A DNA stretch of 64,000 nt from Mesoterricola silvestris (GCF_030295405.1 NZ_AP027080.1:2960001-3024000); one strand, 5' to 3'; positions 15,610-25,164 are shown, counted from the first letter of the stretch. Numbers and translations: made by a program. The notes: generated from the letters alone by a model not told the origin.

Positions 15610-16101
15610 ATGAAATCGGCGTTGCTGCTCGGCCTCTGCGCCACCCTGGGCCTGGCCCAGGCCCCCAGGTCCCCCCAGCACCCGCCCCGGAACGCCCCCC
15701 CCAGCCGGGTGCAGGACCCGCGCTTCATGGCCAGGCTCTTCCAGTGGCGCGCCAGCCGCATCCAGAGCGTGCTGGGCCTGCCCGAGGACCGGGCCCGGAT
15801 GATGGCCGAGAAGTGGGGCCGCTGGGACCGGGAGCACATGGAACGGGGCCAGCAGACCGCGGAGTTGCGCCGGCAGTTCCACCAGATCCTCATGGGCCCC
15901 GAGGCCGAGGACGAGAAGAACGTCCGGCTCAAGCCGGTGGTGGACGGCTACATGACCCTGCGCCGGGCCCAGGAGGCCGGCCGCAAGCAGTTCGAGGAGG
16001 ACATCCGCGCCGGCCTGTCCCCCGCCCAGCAGGCCCGCCTCATCCTCGTGATGGAAGAGATCCAGCAGAAGCTGAGGGAAGGCCTGAAGGACGCCCGGTA
16101 G
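15610..16101 (+). CDS. Small periplasmic Spy/CpxP-like helical protein
   Basis: This 163-residue secreted protein has a signal peptide, MKSALLLGLCATLGLAQA. The mature part is Arg/Glu/Gln-rich and almost wholly helical. Its pattern (LGLPEDRARMMAEKW, then LSPAQQARLILVMEEIQQKL) resembles Spy/CpxP and heavy-metal-resistance proteins with LTxxQ-like repeats. The start at 15610 has GGAGG nine bases upstream. An alternative ATG at 15586 overlaps the anti-sigma stop. Its place as third gene after sigma and anti-sigma suggests an envelope-stress chaperone or sensor. Family membership is moderate, judged by pattern. Confidence 0.7.
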   Translation: MKSALLLGLCATLGLAQAPRSPQHPPRNAPPSRVQDPRFMARLFQWRASRIQSVLGLPEDRARMMAEKWGRWDREHMERGQQTAELRRQFHQILMGPEAEDEKNVRLKPVVDGYMTLRRAQEAGRKQFEEDIRAGLSPAQQARLILVMEEIQQKLREGLKDAR

Positions 16102-16110
16102 GAGCTTGGC

Positions 16111-16613
16111 TGCGTAATCGGTACGTGTCCCAGACGCTCGCCCTGTTTCGTCCTCGCCGGCCAAGCCGGCGATGACGGGGGGGTGCGGAAGAGGCGTTGG
16201 GGCTGTGCTACGCCCAACTCACTTCGTTGAGCGGATGGGAATCCGGAAGGAGATGGCTCTCCTGGAAGACCCAGGCGAGGAGAGCGGCTCCCATGGGTTC
16301 GTGGGTTTGCTTCGCGATGGCCCTCCCGGTGCCGGTGGGCGCCGACGTTGAATGGTTTGCACCACCCACAATCTTTTGAAGTCAGCTCGAGCCCAGACCT
16401 GCCGAAGGCCCGGTTCGAGACGAGGTCGCTTTGCTAATTAGCTTTGGCGCGGTCCAAGGCCCTCCTCGCAGCACTCGAAGAGAGGCCCCGAGGTGGGTCG
16501 GGGCCAATGGGTGAAAACACAGGCCCAACCATGGGGTGGGAGCCTTCCGTTGCTGCGGGCTTGGCCCGCAGCAACGACTCGGGGCGAACGTCCGGGACAC
16601 GTGCGATTACGTG
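16111..16613 (+). repeat. Dispersed hairpin-ended repeat, full-length copy A
   Basis: This non-coding element of about 500 bases fills the gap between two convergent genes, starting about 10 bases after one stop codon and ending 5 bases from the other. The ends are inverted versions of one sequence (gtaatcg, tacgtgtcc, gacg, tcgccc). Inside them lie stems: 16154-16161 with 16165-16172 (loop caa) and a perfect 12-bp stem 16549-16560 with 16564-16575 (loop ttg). Nearly the whole interior reappears in opposite orientation at 28840-29338, well over 90% alike by eye. The 60-codon frame inside is shared by both copies but has no recognisable protein. Confidence 0.88.
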
Positions 16614-16617
16614 GTGG

Positions 16618-18384
16618 TCAGCGCTTGCGCTTGCGGGGCGCCGGGGCCGGGGGAGGCGGAGCCTCGCCCCCGCCGGTCTCGAGGATCATGGGCACCACCA
16701 CGGGCCGGGTCTGGGTGGTCTTGCGGATGGTGCGCCGCAGCGACTGGCGCAGGAACTCCACCAGCAGGTCCCGGTCCTTGCGGATCTCCCGGGGGGCCTC
16801 GTCGAAGGCGTTGCGCACGGTGAGCCGGAGCAGTTCCGAGTAGGCCTGGTCGTCGTTGAGCACCACGAACCCCCGGGTGAGGATGGAGGGCTCGGCGGCC
16901 AGATCCCCGGTGTCGGGGTCCACCACGAGGGTGGCGATGACGATGCCGTCCTCCTGGAGGATGAGGCGGTCGTGGATGACCCGGGCGTCCACCATGTGGT
17001 CCACGCCCTGGTCCACGAAGCACTTGCCCACGGGGACGCTGCCGGCCTCCTGGACCCGCCCGTCCTTGAACAGCCGCAGGCATTCGCCGCCGTCCAGGAA
17101 GAGGATGTGCTCCTTGTCGTAGCCCATGGACGCGGCCAGCTGCGCGTGGACCTTGAGGTTCCGGTAGGTGCCGTGCACGGGCACCATGTGGCGCGGGCGC
17201 ACCATGGAGATCATCGCGGCGGAATCCGGGCGGTGGCCGTGGCCGGTGGCATGGACCACGCCGATGCCCTCCAGGGTGGTCTCGGCCCCCAGGCGCGCCG
17301 CGGTGTCCAGGGTGCGGGAGATGCTCACCTCGTTGCCCGGGATGGCCCGGGAGCTGAGCAGCAGCCTGTCCCCGTCCACCATCTTGAGGCCCTTGACCTC
17401 GCCCTTGAGGATGCGCTGGAGGGCGGCCATCTCCTCGCCCTGGGAGCCGGTGCACAGCACCGCCACCTTCTTGGGGGGGAAGAGGGGCACCTCCTTGGGC
17501 TCGATGAAGAGGTCGTCGGGCAGGGCCAGGCGCTTGAGGCTCCGGGCCACGGTGACGTTGCGCTCCATGGAGCGCCCCAGGAGGCACACCTTGCGGCCCT
17601 CCTCGTAGGCCAGGTCCAGGAATATCTGGATGCGGTGGATGTTGGAGCTGAAGGTGGCCGTGAAGAGCTTGCCCTTGGTGGCGCGGAAGGCGTCCCGCAG
17701 GCCGCCGCGGCATTCCTCCTCGCTGGGCGTGGGCTTCGTGTTGAGGATGTTGGTGGAGTCCGAGAGCAGCACCGCCACGCCCTGGTCGCCCAGCTCCGTG
17801 AGCCGCGCGGTGCCCGTGAGGCGCCCGTCCACGGGGGAGGGGTCCAGCTTGTAGTCGCCGGTGTGGACCACCACGCCCCAGGGGGTGTGGAGGGCGATGG
17901 CGCAGGCGTCGGGGATGCTGTGGGTGACGGGGATCCACTCCGCCTGGATCTCGCCGCGGCCCACCTTCACCTTGGCGAAGTCCTCCACCACGTGCATGTG
18001 CCGGGGGCTCCAGAGCTCGTGCTCCCGGAGCTTGCCCTCCAGGAGGCCCATGGTGAAGGCGGTGCCGTACACGGGCACCGGCCAGCGCTCCAGGAAGTAG
18101 GGCAGCGCGCCCAGGTGGTCCTCGTGGCCGTGGGTGAGCAGCACCGCGTCGATGCGCTCGGCGAAGGGCTCAAGGTAGGCGAAGTCGGGGATGATGCTGT
18201 CGATGCCGGGCTGGTCCTCGGAGGGAAACAGCTGGCCGCAGTCCACCAGGAAGAGGCTCTTGGCGGTGTGGACCACCAGGGCGTTCATGCCGAATTCCCC
18301 CAGGCCGCCGATGGGGATGAGCCGCAGCTCGTCCTTGGCGGGGGGGTTCTGCCAGTCGATGAAGGGGGGTGAGGCGAAATCCAT
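16618..18384 (-). CDS. rnj: Ribonuclease J
   Basis: RNase J is a metallo-beta-lactamase/beta-CASP ribonuclease with 5'-3' exo- and endonuclease activity in RNA decay and maturation. The 588-residue protein has the metal motif HGHEDH at residues 85-90, HTGDYKLDPSPVDG and the beta-CASP block GSQGEEMAAL. A characteristic C-terminal domain ends in a basic Pro-rich tail (PAPAPRKRKR). Its stop codon is 5 bases from copy A of the dispersed repeat, so that element forms its 3' untranslated region. The gene directly abuts rsmA, which encodes an rRNA-modifying enzyme. Confidence 0.94.
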   Translation of the reverse strand: MDFASPPFIDWQNPPAKDELRLIPIGGLGEFGMNALVVHTAKSLFLVDCGQLFPSEDQPGIDSIIPDFAYLEPFAERIDAVLLTHGHEDHLGALPYFLERWPVPVYGTAFTMGLLEGKLREHELWSPRHMHVVEDFAKVKVGRGEIQAEWIPVTHSIPDACAIALHTPWGVVVHTGDYKLDPSPVDGRLTGTARLTELGDQGVAVLLSDSTNILNTKPTPSEEECRGGLRDAFRATKGKLFTATFSSNIHRIQIFLDLAYEEGRKVCLLGRSMERNVTVARSLKRLALPDDLFIEPKEVPLFPPKKVAVLCTGSQGEEMAALQRILKGEVKGLKMVDGDRLLLSSRAIPGNEVSISRTLDTAARLGAETTLEGIGVVHATGHGHRPDSAAMISMVRPRHMVPVHGTYRNLKVHAQLAASMGYDKEHILFLDGGECLRLFKDGRVQEAGSVPVGKCFVDQGVDHMVDARVIHDRLILQEDGIVIATLVVDPDTGDLAAEPSILTRGFVVLNDDQAYSELLRLTVRNAFDEAPREIRKDRDLLVEFLRQSLRRTIRKTTQTRPVVVPMILETGGGEAPPPPAPAPRKRKR

Positions 18385-19191
18385 CTAGTGTTTCCGGGAA
18401 AGGGCACGGAACAGTTCAAGCCACGTGCGGGGGGGGACCGCCTCGGCGCGGATGGCGGGCGGGAGGCCCTGGGCGGCGAGGAGGTCGTGGATCTGTTCGG
18501 GGGGCAGCCAGCCCTGCCAGTTGTTGGCGAGGGTCTTGCGGCGATGATTGAAGCTCCGGTGGAGGAGGGCCAGCAGCCCGGCCCGCGCCTCCAGCTCCGG
18601 GGCGCCGGGGAGCGGCTCGAAGAGCAGCACGGCGGAATCCACCTTGGGCGCCGGCCGGAAGGCCCCGGGCCCCAGCTTGAGGACCCGGGTGACCCGGCAG
18701 CAGAGCTGGGCCAGGATGGACAGGGGACCGTAGTCCTTGGTGCCCGGCTGGCCCAGGATCTTCCGGGCCACCTCCAGCTGGAACATGAACACCATCCGCT
18801 CCCAGGCCAGGGGCTCCACCAGGAAGCGGCCCAGGATGGCCGTGGAGGCGTTGTAGGGAAGGTTGCCCGCCACCGTGAAGGGGGGTCCTTCGGGCAGGGC
18901 GGCGCGCACCGCGTCCCCCGGGATCAGGTGGAAGTGCTCCACGCCCCGGAACCGCTGCTCCAGGACCGCCACCGCCTCGGGATCCAGTTCCACCGCCCAA
19001 AGCGGGCGGCCGTCCTCCAGGAGGGGCGCCGTGAGCACGCCGGGGCCGGGGCCGATCTCCAGGATCCGGGTGGCCGGACTGGCCAGCACGGACCCCACGA
19101 TGGCCCGGATGGCGGAAGCCTGCACAAGGAAATGCTGGCCGAACCCTTTCTTCGGTGTCAGTTTCAGGGGTTCCGCGATATCAAGCTCCAC
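18385..19191 (-). CDS. rsmA: RsmA (KsgA), 16S rRNA A1518/A1519 dimethyltransferase
   Basis: RsmA makes the twin dimethyladenosines in 16S rRNA helix 45 during 30S maturation. The 268-residue protein has KKGFGQHFL, the SAM site EIGPGPGVLTAPLL, the catalytic NLPYNAST and GAFRPAPKVDSAV. The GTG at 19191 is the only start available after an in-frame stop three codons upstream. No clear ribosome-binding site precedes it. It abuts RNase J with no gap, so the two are presumably co-transcribed. Confidence 0.95.
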   Translation of the reverse strand: MELDIAEPLKLTPKKGFGQHFLVQASAIRAIVGSVLASPATRILEIGPGPGVLTAPLLEDGRPLWAVELDPEAVAVLEQRFRGVEHFHLIPGDAVRAALPEGPPFTVAGNLPYNASTAILGRFLVEPLAWERMVFMFQLEVARKILGQPGTKDYGPLSILAQLCCRVTRVLKLGPGAFRPAPKVDSAVLLFEPLPGAPELEARAGLLALLHRSFNHRRKTLANNWQGWLPPEQIHDLLAAQGLPPAIRAEAVPPRTWLELFRALSRKH

Positions 19192-19217
19192 GGATTCAGC
19201 TTAACAGGCTCCCGGGT

Positions 19218-19679
19218 TCAGCGGACGATCCGCCACGCTCGCTTGATTGGTGGCCCCCTTCCCTCCGCCACGGACACGTAGACCTCCCGGGTCTGCACGA
19301 AGGGCCGGGGCCCCGTCACCCGGCCCACCACCGTCAGGCGCCACACCCGGGAACCCGGCCAGCGGCTGGACGGCCCCAGGTCCCGCACCCGCACCTCGCC
19401 GCTCTGGGCCGGTTCCCGGGGCAGGACCCGGGCGGGGACCCCCAGGACCTCCTCCCGGCCCCGCCCGTCCCCGGAATCCAGCAGGGCCGGCACGTCCCGC
19501 CATCCTTCCTCCAGGAACCAGGCCAGGGCGCTGTCCGCGGCCAGGGCCGCCCGGGCCCCCTGCAGGGCCTCCCCTTCCACCGCCTGCTCCCGGAGCACCG
19601 CCCGGTGGGCCATCCAGGCCACGGCCGCGCACAGGGTCAGGATCCCCAGCACCAGGAGCAGGGCGGCGCCGCCCCTCAC
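19218..19679 (-). CDS. PilX-like minor pilin-associated protein (second set)
   Basis: This 153-residue protein begins RGGAALLLVLGILTLCAAVAW, a hydrophobic N-terminal helix of the PilX/GspK type that lacks a standard prepilin Gly-Phe cut site. The GTG start overlaps the previous stop as GTGA. The rest is Arg-rich with Trp residues (FLEEGWRDVPALL). It is the third gene of a compact minor-pilin set downstream of pilY1. PilX identity is inferred from gene order (V, W, X), size and the N-terminus. Confidence 0.65.
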   Translation of the reverse strand: MRGGAALLLVLGILTLCAAVAWMAHRAVLREQAVEGEALQGARAALAADSALAWFLEEGWRDVPALLDSGDGRGREEVLGVPARVLPREPAQSGEVRVRDLGPSSRWPGSRVWRLTVVGRVTGPRPFVQTREVYVSVAEGRGPPIKRAWRIVR

Positions 19680-20431
19680 GGCGGCCCCCCGTTGCGCGGC
19701 ACCCGCGCCAGGGTGAGGGCGCAGCGCCCCCCGGCGGGGCCCAGGGCCTCCAGGGTCACCGCCACGGCCGGGGGCCTTCCCGGGTCCACCCGGAAGGCCA
19801 CCAAGCGATCCGCCAGGACCCGGGGCGTGTCCTCCCCGCACCGGCGCACCAGGCGGCCCCCCTCGAGCCGGTAGGCCACCCGGCAGGAGGGCCGGAGGAA
19901 GGCCACCCCCACCCCCTCCCCATGGGTCCGGGGCACCTCCCCTTCCAGGGCCTCGACGATCCCCTCCCCCTCCCGCCCGGCCTCCAGGACCAGGGGGCCC
20001 GTGAGGCGAAGGCCTTCCCAGGCGCCGTCCTCCACCAGCAGCACATCCCCGGCCTGCAGCCGGACGCGGCGGTCGGCGCCGACGCGCACCCGGCGGGAAA
20101 GGGGCGCCGGGTCCCCCACGGGAAGCGGGGCGCAGAGGCGCCCCCGGCCCGGCAGCACCCGGTCCTTGACCAGGACCAGCGCGGAGGGCCCGGAGGTCAG
20201 GCCCGGCCCCCCCGGCGAAGCCCGGCAGGGCACCTGGAACCCCGCCTCCTGGAGGTCGTCGGAAACCTGCTCCAGGGCCCGGCGGAGGTTCCGCCGGAGC
20301 TCCACCCCCTCCACCGTGCGGGTGGCGGAGCCCAGGCAGGCCCCCAGGAAGCGCAGGAGGCCCGCCGCGACGCACAGGACCAGGAGCATCGCCACCACCA
20401 GTTCCACGAGGGAATGGCCCCGTTCACCCAT
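19676..20431 (-). CDS. PilW-like minor pilin (second set)
   Basis: The 251-residue protein starts MGERGHSLVELVVAMLLVL. This is a class III prepilin signal with the cut after Gly and a hydrophobic assembly helix, with His instead of the usual Phe at mature position 1. The conserved Glu five residues after the cut site is present. The ATG at 20431 lies within the 3' end of the preceding pilin gene. The long globular part has several Cys (CRASP, RLCAPL, RRCGED), possibly disulphides. Size and order suggest PilW, which helps prime pilus assembly with PilV, PilX and PilY1. Confidence 0.72.
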   Translation of the reverse strand: MGERGHSLVELVVAMLLVLCVAAGLLRFLGACLGSATRTVEGVELRRNLRRALEQVSDDLQEAGFQVPCRASPGGPGLTSGPSALVLVKDRVLPGRGRLCAPLPVGDPAPLSRRVRVGADRRVRLQAGDVLLVEDGAWEGLRLTGPLVLEAGREGEGIVEALEGEVPRTHGEGVGVAFLRPSCRVAYRLEGGRLVRRCGEDTPRVLADRLVAFRVDPGRPPAVAVTLEALGPAGGRCALTLARVPRNGGPP

Positions 20432-20714
20432 GGCCGGTCCAGGTCTCCAGGCGCAGGCCGCCCCCGGGCCAGGCCACCCGCGCCACCCGTCTGCCCCCAT
20501 CCTCGGCCACCGCCACCCCCTCGGTTCCGGGCGGCGCCCCCGGATCCAGGGCGCCGAGGGCCGCCCACCGGGCCCGCATGCGCCGCTCCCCGTCCCCGCC
20601 GCACCGGGCCGCCGCCGTGGCCAGGCGGGTGATCCCGCCCAGGGCCAGCCCCGCCAGGGCCAGGGCCGCCAGCACCTCGATCAGGGAGAAGCCTCCGTTC
20701 ACCTCGCGCCCCAT
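20424..20714 (-). CDS. PilV-like minor pilin (second set)
   Basis: This 96-residue prepilin has the signal NGGFSLIEVLAALALAGLAL (cut after GG, Phe1, Glu5 of the mature protein). Its globular domain is very short. It overlaps the next gene by 8 bases. Upstream, 194 bases of GC-rich DNA (20715-20908) separate it from the pilY1 stop, with no gene and no clear promoter. It could be a second-system PilV or GspI analogue. Confidence 0.7.
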   Translation of the reverse strand: MGREVNGGFSLIEVLAALALAGLALGGITRLATAAARCGGDGERRMRARWAALGALDPGAPPGTEGVAVAEDGGRRVARVAWPGGGLRLETWTGHG

Positions 20715-20908
20715 GCCTCACCTCCGCCCCGAGCATGGGCCGCGCCAAGGCGCCGCGCCCGGCCCACGCACCTGGTGGGGCCAACGGGGCTGGGAACCCC
20801 GGCGCGGTCCGCAGTCCCATCGGGAGGGGGCGAATGTTCCCGAAGGTGACAGCGGCCGGCCGGGGTTCCCGGGGCTATTCGTTCGTTAAGCTGGGCGGCG
20901 CGGGCCCG

Positions 20909-23900
20909 TTAGTGAACCGTGCGCCAGGTGCGGGCCTTGGGGAAGCGCTCGGCGGGGTTCCCGCTGATGGTCTTGAGGGCCATGATGGTCGACTCCCCCG
21001 AGGGGGGGGGCGTCGTGGGGATGACCATCCCCGCCTGGATCACGGCGACGGTGCCGATGGCGGAGAAGTTGGAGGCCACCCCCGACCAGGCGGCGCTGAG
21101 GCCGCTGGCGCAGTTCGTGCCGGTCACGGCCGAACTGTCCACCACCGGATTGACCACGTTGCAGATGGTGTAGCTCAGGGTCGAGCCGCTTCCCCCCTGG
21201 CAGGGATTGGAGGCCGTGGGGTTGAAGTAGCTGTAGAAGGCCGCGTAGGCCAGCACCGTGGGATCGGAGATGCCCTTGGGGATGAAGTACGTGGACGGGT
21301 TGGTGGTGGTGTCCACGGTGGCCGCCGGGAAATTCACGTAGTAGCCGTAGTTGGTCTTCAGGTAGTAGGACGCGTTGTAGGGGTTGAGGGCATCGGCCGC
21401 GGGGTCGTTGGAGCCCGAGAAATCGGTCATCTTGGCCGTGCTGATGGGCGAAAGGTCCACGCCGGTGATCTTGCTGTCCTGGCGGTCGAAGATGACGTTG
21501 AACCGGTGCTGGGTGGGCGCCGTGCCGCTGGCGTAGGCGTAGTCCAGGGGGTTGAAGCGGTTGCCCGTCACGAAGGGGATGCCCACGGCGGTGGGGTGGA
21601 CCTTGTTGGTGAGGCTGCTGCTGGTGACGGGGAAATCCGCCAGGAGGAAGGGGGCCGGCAGGGTGGTGATGATGCCGTTGGCGGAGGAGTCGGCGTAGAG
21701 CCGGCGGACGCTGGCCTTGCCGGTGCTGTCGACCCACTTGTCCATTTCGCTGGAATCCTGGCGGAAGTCCTTGAGGGGATCCGCGGTGTTGGTGACGCCC
21801 CGGCCCAGGGCCCAGATGCCGCCCTTGAGGTCCGAGAAGTAGGCCCGCTGGTGCATGTCCGAATTGAGGAACATGCGGAAGGGGACCACGCCCGTGGCGA
21901 TGGGGCCCACCACCGAGGAGGACAGGCCGGTCAGACTCAGGAGATCGTAGCTGGTGAGAATCTCCCCCGTGTACAGGTCGAGCCCGAAGATGGACCGGCC
22001 CAGGGCGGTGTTGGAGTAGTTGGCCTCCACCGCCGTGCTGCTGAGGCCGCCGCCCAGGAGGAAGATGTCCCGGATCTTGCCGCCGAACATCACGCGCCCG
22101 GGGGTCATGGCCGCGGTGGAGTACCCCATCTTGCCCACGAGGGTGCGCACCGTGGACGGCGTGCCGGAAAGGACGCGGTCATCGGGGATGGTGGCGGCCT
22201 CGTCGGGGTTCAGGGCCCACTTGATGTGGGGATCGGTGGGATCCTGCACGTCGATGGCATAGTAGCTGCGGCCGCCCTTGCGCAGGCCGAAGATGACCAG
22301 GGCCCGCTCCGCGGGATCCACGACGCCGTTGCCGGCGACGGAACTGGAGTCGGGAAGGTCCAGGGTATAGACGAAGGGGGAGCCGTTCGTCATGTACCGG
22401 TGCGAATTGGTGGAGGTCTGAAGGTAGTCCAGGTAGGGCAGGAAGTCCGTGGGCAGGAAGGCCCACAGCTCGCCGACGGTGGCCATGTTCACGGAGATCG
22501 ACTCGCTGTTCACGGTCCGGGCTTCGGGCCAGGAGGCCTCCGCGAAGGCGTGCATGAAGCCCTGGTTGGTGCCCACGAAGATGATCCGCAGGTGGGCGTT
22601 GCTGTGGGCGTTCAGGGCGGACTGCACGTTGGTGGGAAGGCCGTTCTTGAAGGTCACGCCCGCCCATTTGTACTCCAGGGCATTGGGCACGCTGTCGATG
22701 ATGTCGCCCATGATATCGATGCGGTTGGCCTTGGGGGTCGTGGTGCTGGCCGGGTCAGCGCCCCGCACGTAGTCCACGAGGGCCTGCTTGGCCGCATCCG
22801 TGGAACCGGGGAGCTTGGCCTTGAACACCGAGAACGCGGGGTCCACGCTGGTGAAGGCGATGACGTCGGGATTGGGCGCCGCGGCGGTGGCCGGCAGGCG
22901 GGTCAGGAGCTTGCGGCTGGACCAGTTGATGGGCGTGGCCAGGGTGCTGGGCGCGCAGCCCGTGGACGTGGAGGTCCCGCTGGAGGAACCGGAGACGCAG
23001 CCCTTGCCCGCGCTGCCGCCGCCGGTGTTGTTGGCGGCCGCCACGTTGAAAACGTCCCGGGCGATGGACCACATGGCCGTGCTGCAATCCAGGTAGATCA
23101 GGGGCTGGCCCGAGGCGTCCAGGAGGGAGCTCACCAGGTTCACGGTGCGGGTGGGGAACATCATCAGGTCGCCGCCCCACACGGGGCCGCCGGTGGTGGG
23201 CGGCTTGAACTGGCCCAGGTAGACCTGGTGGGCCAGGGCCACGCCGGCGAAGGGGATGCTGGGCGCGGAGGTGGTCTGCCGGTTGGAGATGTTCACGGCG
23301 GCGGTGATGGCGTTCCCGATGCTGTTGACCATGGCGCTGGGGTCCCGGGCGTCGAAGAAGAAGGTGCCCGTGTTGTTGGTGGAATAGGGCTCGGCCTTGG
23401 TGACGTCCCAGCTGGTCTGGTTGGGATCGCCGGCGGCCGCGGCCACCAGCAGGGAATACTTGCCGGAGCCCGAGTCAAGGTAGCTTCCGGCCAGGCTGAC
23501 TCCCACCGTGAAGGTCTGGATGGACCGGGGCGTGGTGAAGGTGGTCATGTACGCCGTTCCGTTGCCTCGCTTCTTCACGAAGAAGGGGGCGAACTGGTCG
23601 GGTGCCTTGGCGGTGTCGGTGGGGTAGGAAGTGGGAACCGTGAGGACGTCCGGCGCGAGGGCGGGATCGGCGCCATGGGCCGCCACCGCGGCGAGGGTCC
23701 AGATGTTGAAGTTGGTCTTGCCCGGATCCAGGGAACTGACCGTGTCCGACCGGACCTTCAGGTTCCCGACGCTGGCGTTGCAGCGGGTGGCGGGGGGGGT
23801 GTTGGGATAGGGCGTGGATCCCCCGATGGCCGAACGGCTGTTATAGACATCGTTCGCCTGGCCATCGGTGAAGAGGAAGACGAACATCGTCTGGCACTGG

Positions 23901-25147
23901 GGGGATGTGTACTTGTCGTTGGTGTGGGGCGCGTCGAAGGCGCTGTTCTTGTCGCAGTTCAGCTGGGCGAGGGTGTTGGCCATCGCATAGGTGAGGGGGG
24001 TTCCCCCGTAGGGCGCGGCATCCTGCAGGGCCTTGACGGAGGGGTCCGGGTTGCTCCCGGTGGCCCGGCTGAAAATGCGGAGGTTCCTTCCGGTGCCGCT
24101 CTGGCTGCCATTGCCCGGGTCGACCTTCGAGTTGTTCTGCTCCCCGGTGGAAAGGAAGCGGAAGGCCCAGTAGACCTTGGTCTGGTTGGCCAGCCAGGTC
24201 ATGATCACGGCCCGCTTGACGCCCTGGTACCGCGTGAGGGTGGGGACCCCGTTCATGAAGGCCTTGCCGGCCGAGGTGGTGGCATCGGGAACGATGTAGC
24301 TGGAAGTGGTCGTGGTGCCGGTGGGATTCTCCGCGTCGTTGGCTTCGTCCTTGCCGAAGAACAGCCAGAAGAAATAATCGTGGTTGTACCAGAAATGCCC
24401 GATCCAGCCGTAGCTGTTCCGGGGGGCGGACCCGAAGTAGCCGGTGGCATCGGTCATGTTGACCAGGTACGAAAGGGTGTCGAACGCCGTGACGAGGTTG
24501 CCGTTCTGGGGGTCCAGGGCGTAGCTGGTGGACGCGCTGGTGGAGGGGCTTCCCGCGGGGGAATCGAAGATCGTGTAGGGGAGGGGAATGTCCACGGTGC
24601 GGGAGACGCCGCCGTAGGTGCCGGTGATCCGCGCGTGGGTCGCCAGCCGGACCCAGTTGCTGGGGTCCGTCGTCCTGTTGAGGGAACCGGACTGGGCCTG
24701 CACATCGGCCGCCGTCACGAGGGTGCCGTCCGCCTTGACCAGGGGCCCGGCGGTCAGGGGGAAGGTGGTGGTCTGGTTTCCCCCGCTGTCGAAGACCATG
24801 AAGGTCACCGTGGGACCGGTGGTGCTGCTCATGGTCTTGATGTAGGGCAGCACGTTCGCGTCGTCGCCTCCCTCGTAGCTGCTGGGGATATGATTGTTCT
24901 CATTGGAGTTGGCGTAGTACTTGGGGTGCCACATGACGGCGTTCATGGACCCCGAGAAGTCCAGCACGGTGACGATCTCCGGCTTGACGTTCTGGGAGGC
25001 GCTCTTCTGGAAGAGATCCAGGAAATCCGTATCGGTGACCCGCAGCTTGGGATCCAGCTGCGCCATGGCGGGAAGGAGGCCCAGGGCCAGGAGAACCAGG
25101 GTGAGGCGGGCCCAACGGGAGAGGGTGGCGAGCATGCGCGTGGTCAT
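20909..25147 (-). CDS. pilY1: PilY1-like type IV pilus tip adhesin
   Basis: This very large secreted protein (1412 residues) has a signal peptide at about 13-29 (LTLVLLALGLLPAMAQ). Near residue 63 it has DFSGSMN, a von Willebrand A metal-ion site, with FLFTDGQ as a further vWA segment. The C-terminal part has PilC/PilY1 beta-propeller features (FGLRKGGRSYYAIDVQDP, FGLDLYTGEIL). PilY1 proteins cap the pilus, mediate adhesion and mechanosensing, and work with PilVWX. It lies 17 bases downstream of the pilX gene. The vWA fold links this copy to surface-sensing PilY1 types. Confidence 0.92.
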   Translation of the reverse strand: MTTRMLATLSRWARLTLVLLALGLLPAMAQLDPKLRVTDTDFLDLFQKSASQNVKPEIVTVLDFSGSMNAVMWHPKYYANSNENNHIPSSYEGGDDANVLPYIKTMSSTTGPTVTFMVFDSGGNQTTTFPLTAGPLVKADGTLVTAADVQAQSGSLNRTTDPSNWVRLATHARITGTYGGVSRTVDIPLPYTIFDSPAGSPSTSASTSYALDPQNGNLVTAFDTLSYLVNMTDATGYFGSAPRNSYGWIGHFWYNHDYFFWLFFGKDEANDAENPTGTTTTSSYIVPDATTSAGKAFMNGVPTLTRYQGVKRAVIMTWLANQTKVYWAFRFLSTGEQNNSKVDPGNGSQSGTGRNLRIFSRATGSNPDPSVKALQDAAPYGGTPLTYAMANTLAQLNCDKNSAFDAPHTNDKYTSPQCQTMFVFLFTDGQANDVYNSRSAIGGSTPYPNTPPATRCNASVGNLKVRSDTVSSLDPGKTNFNIWTLAAVAAHGADPALAPDVLTVPTSYPTDTAKAPDQFAPFFVKKRGNGTAYMTTFTTPRSIQTFTVGVSLAGSYLDSGSGKYSLLVAAAAGDPNQTSWDVTKAEPYSTNNTGTFFFDARDPSAMVNSIGNAITAAVNISNRQTTSAPSIPFAGVALAHQVYLGQFKPPTTGGPVWGGDLMMFPTRTVNLVSSLLDASGQPLIYLDCSTAMWSIARDVFNVAAANNTGGGSAGKGCVSGSSSGTSTSTGCAPSTLATPINWSSRKLLTRLPATAAAPNPDVIAFTSVDPAFSVFKAKLPGSTDAAKQALVDYVRGADPASTTTPKANRIDIMGDIIDSVPNALEYKWAGVTFKNGLPTNVQSALNAHSNAHLRIIFVGTNQGFMHAFAEASWPEARTVNSESISVNMATVGELWAFLPTDFLPYLDYLQTSTNSHRYMTNGSPFVYTLDLPDSSSVAGNGVVDPAERALVIFGLRKGGRSYYAIDVQDPTDPHIKWALNPDEAATIPDDRVLSGTPSTVRTLVGKMGYSTAAMTPGRVMFGGKIRDIFLLGGGLSSTAVEANYSNTALGRSIFGLDLYTGEILTSYDLLSLTGLSSSVVGPIATGVVPFRMFLNSDMHQRAYFSDLKGGIWALGRGVTNTADPLKDFRQDSSEMDKWVDSTGKASVRRLYADSSANGIITTLPAPFLLADFPVTSSSLTNKVHPTAVGIPFVTGNRFNPLDYAYASGTAPTQHRFNVIFDRQDSKITGVDLSPISTAKMTDFSGSNDPAADALNPYNASYYLKTNYGYYVNFPAATVDTTTNPSTYFIPKGISDPTVLAYAAFYSYFNPTASNPCQGGSGSTLSYTICNVVNPVVDSSAVTGTNCASGLSAAWSGVASNFSAIGTVAVIQAGMVIPTTPPPSGESTIMALKTISGNPAERFPKARTWRTVH

Positions 25148-25164
25148 GGGTTTCTCCGTTGTGA

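Noticed and set aside
16197-16379. A 60-codon frame within repeat copy A, matched by a 68-codon frame in copy B
   Set aside because: Frame conservation follows from the high nucleotide identity of the copies. There is no ribosome-binding site or recognisable product, and the third copy lacks it.
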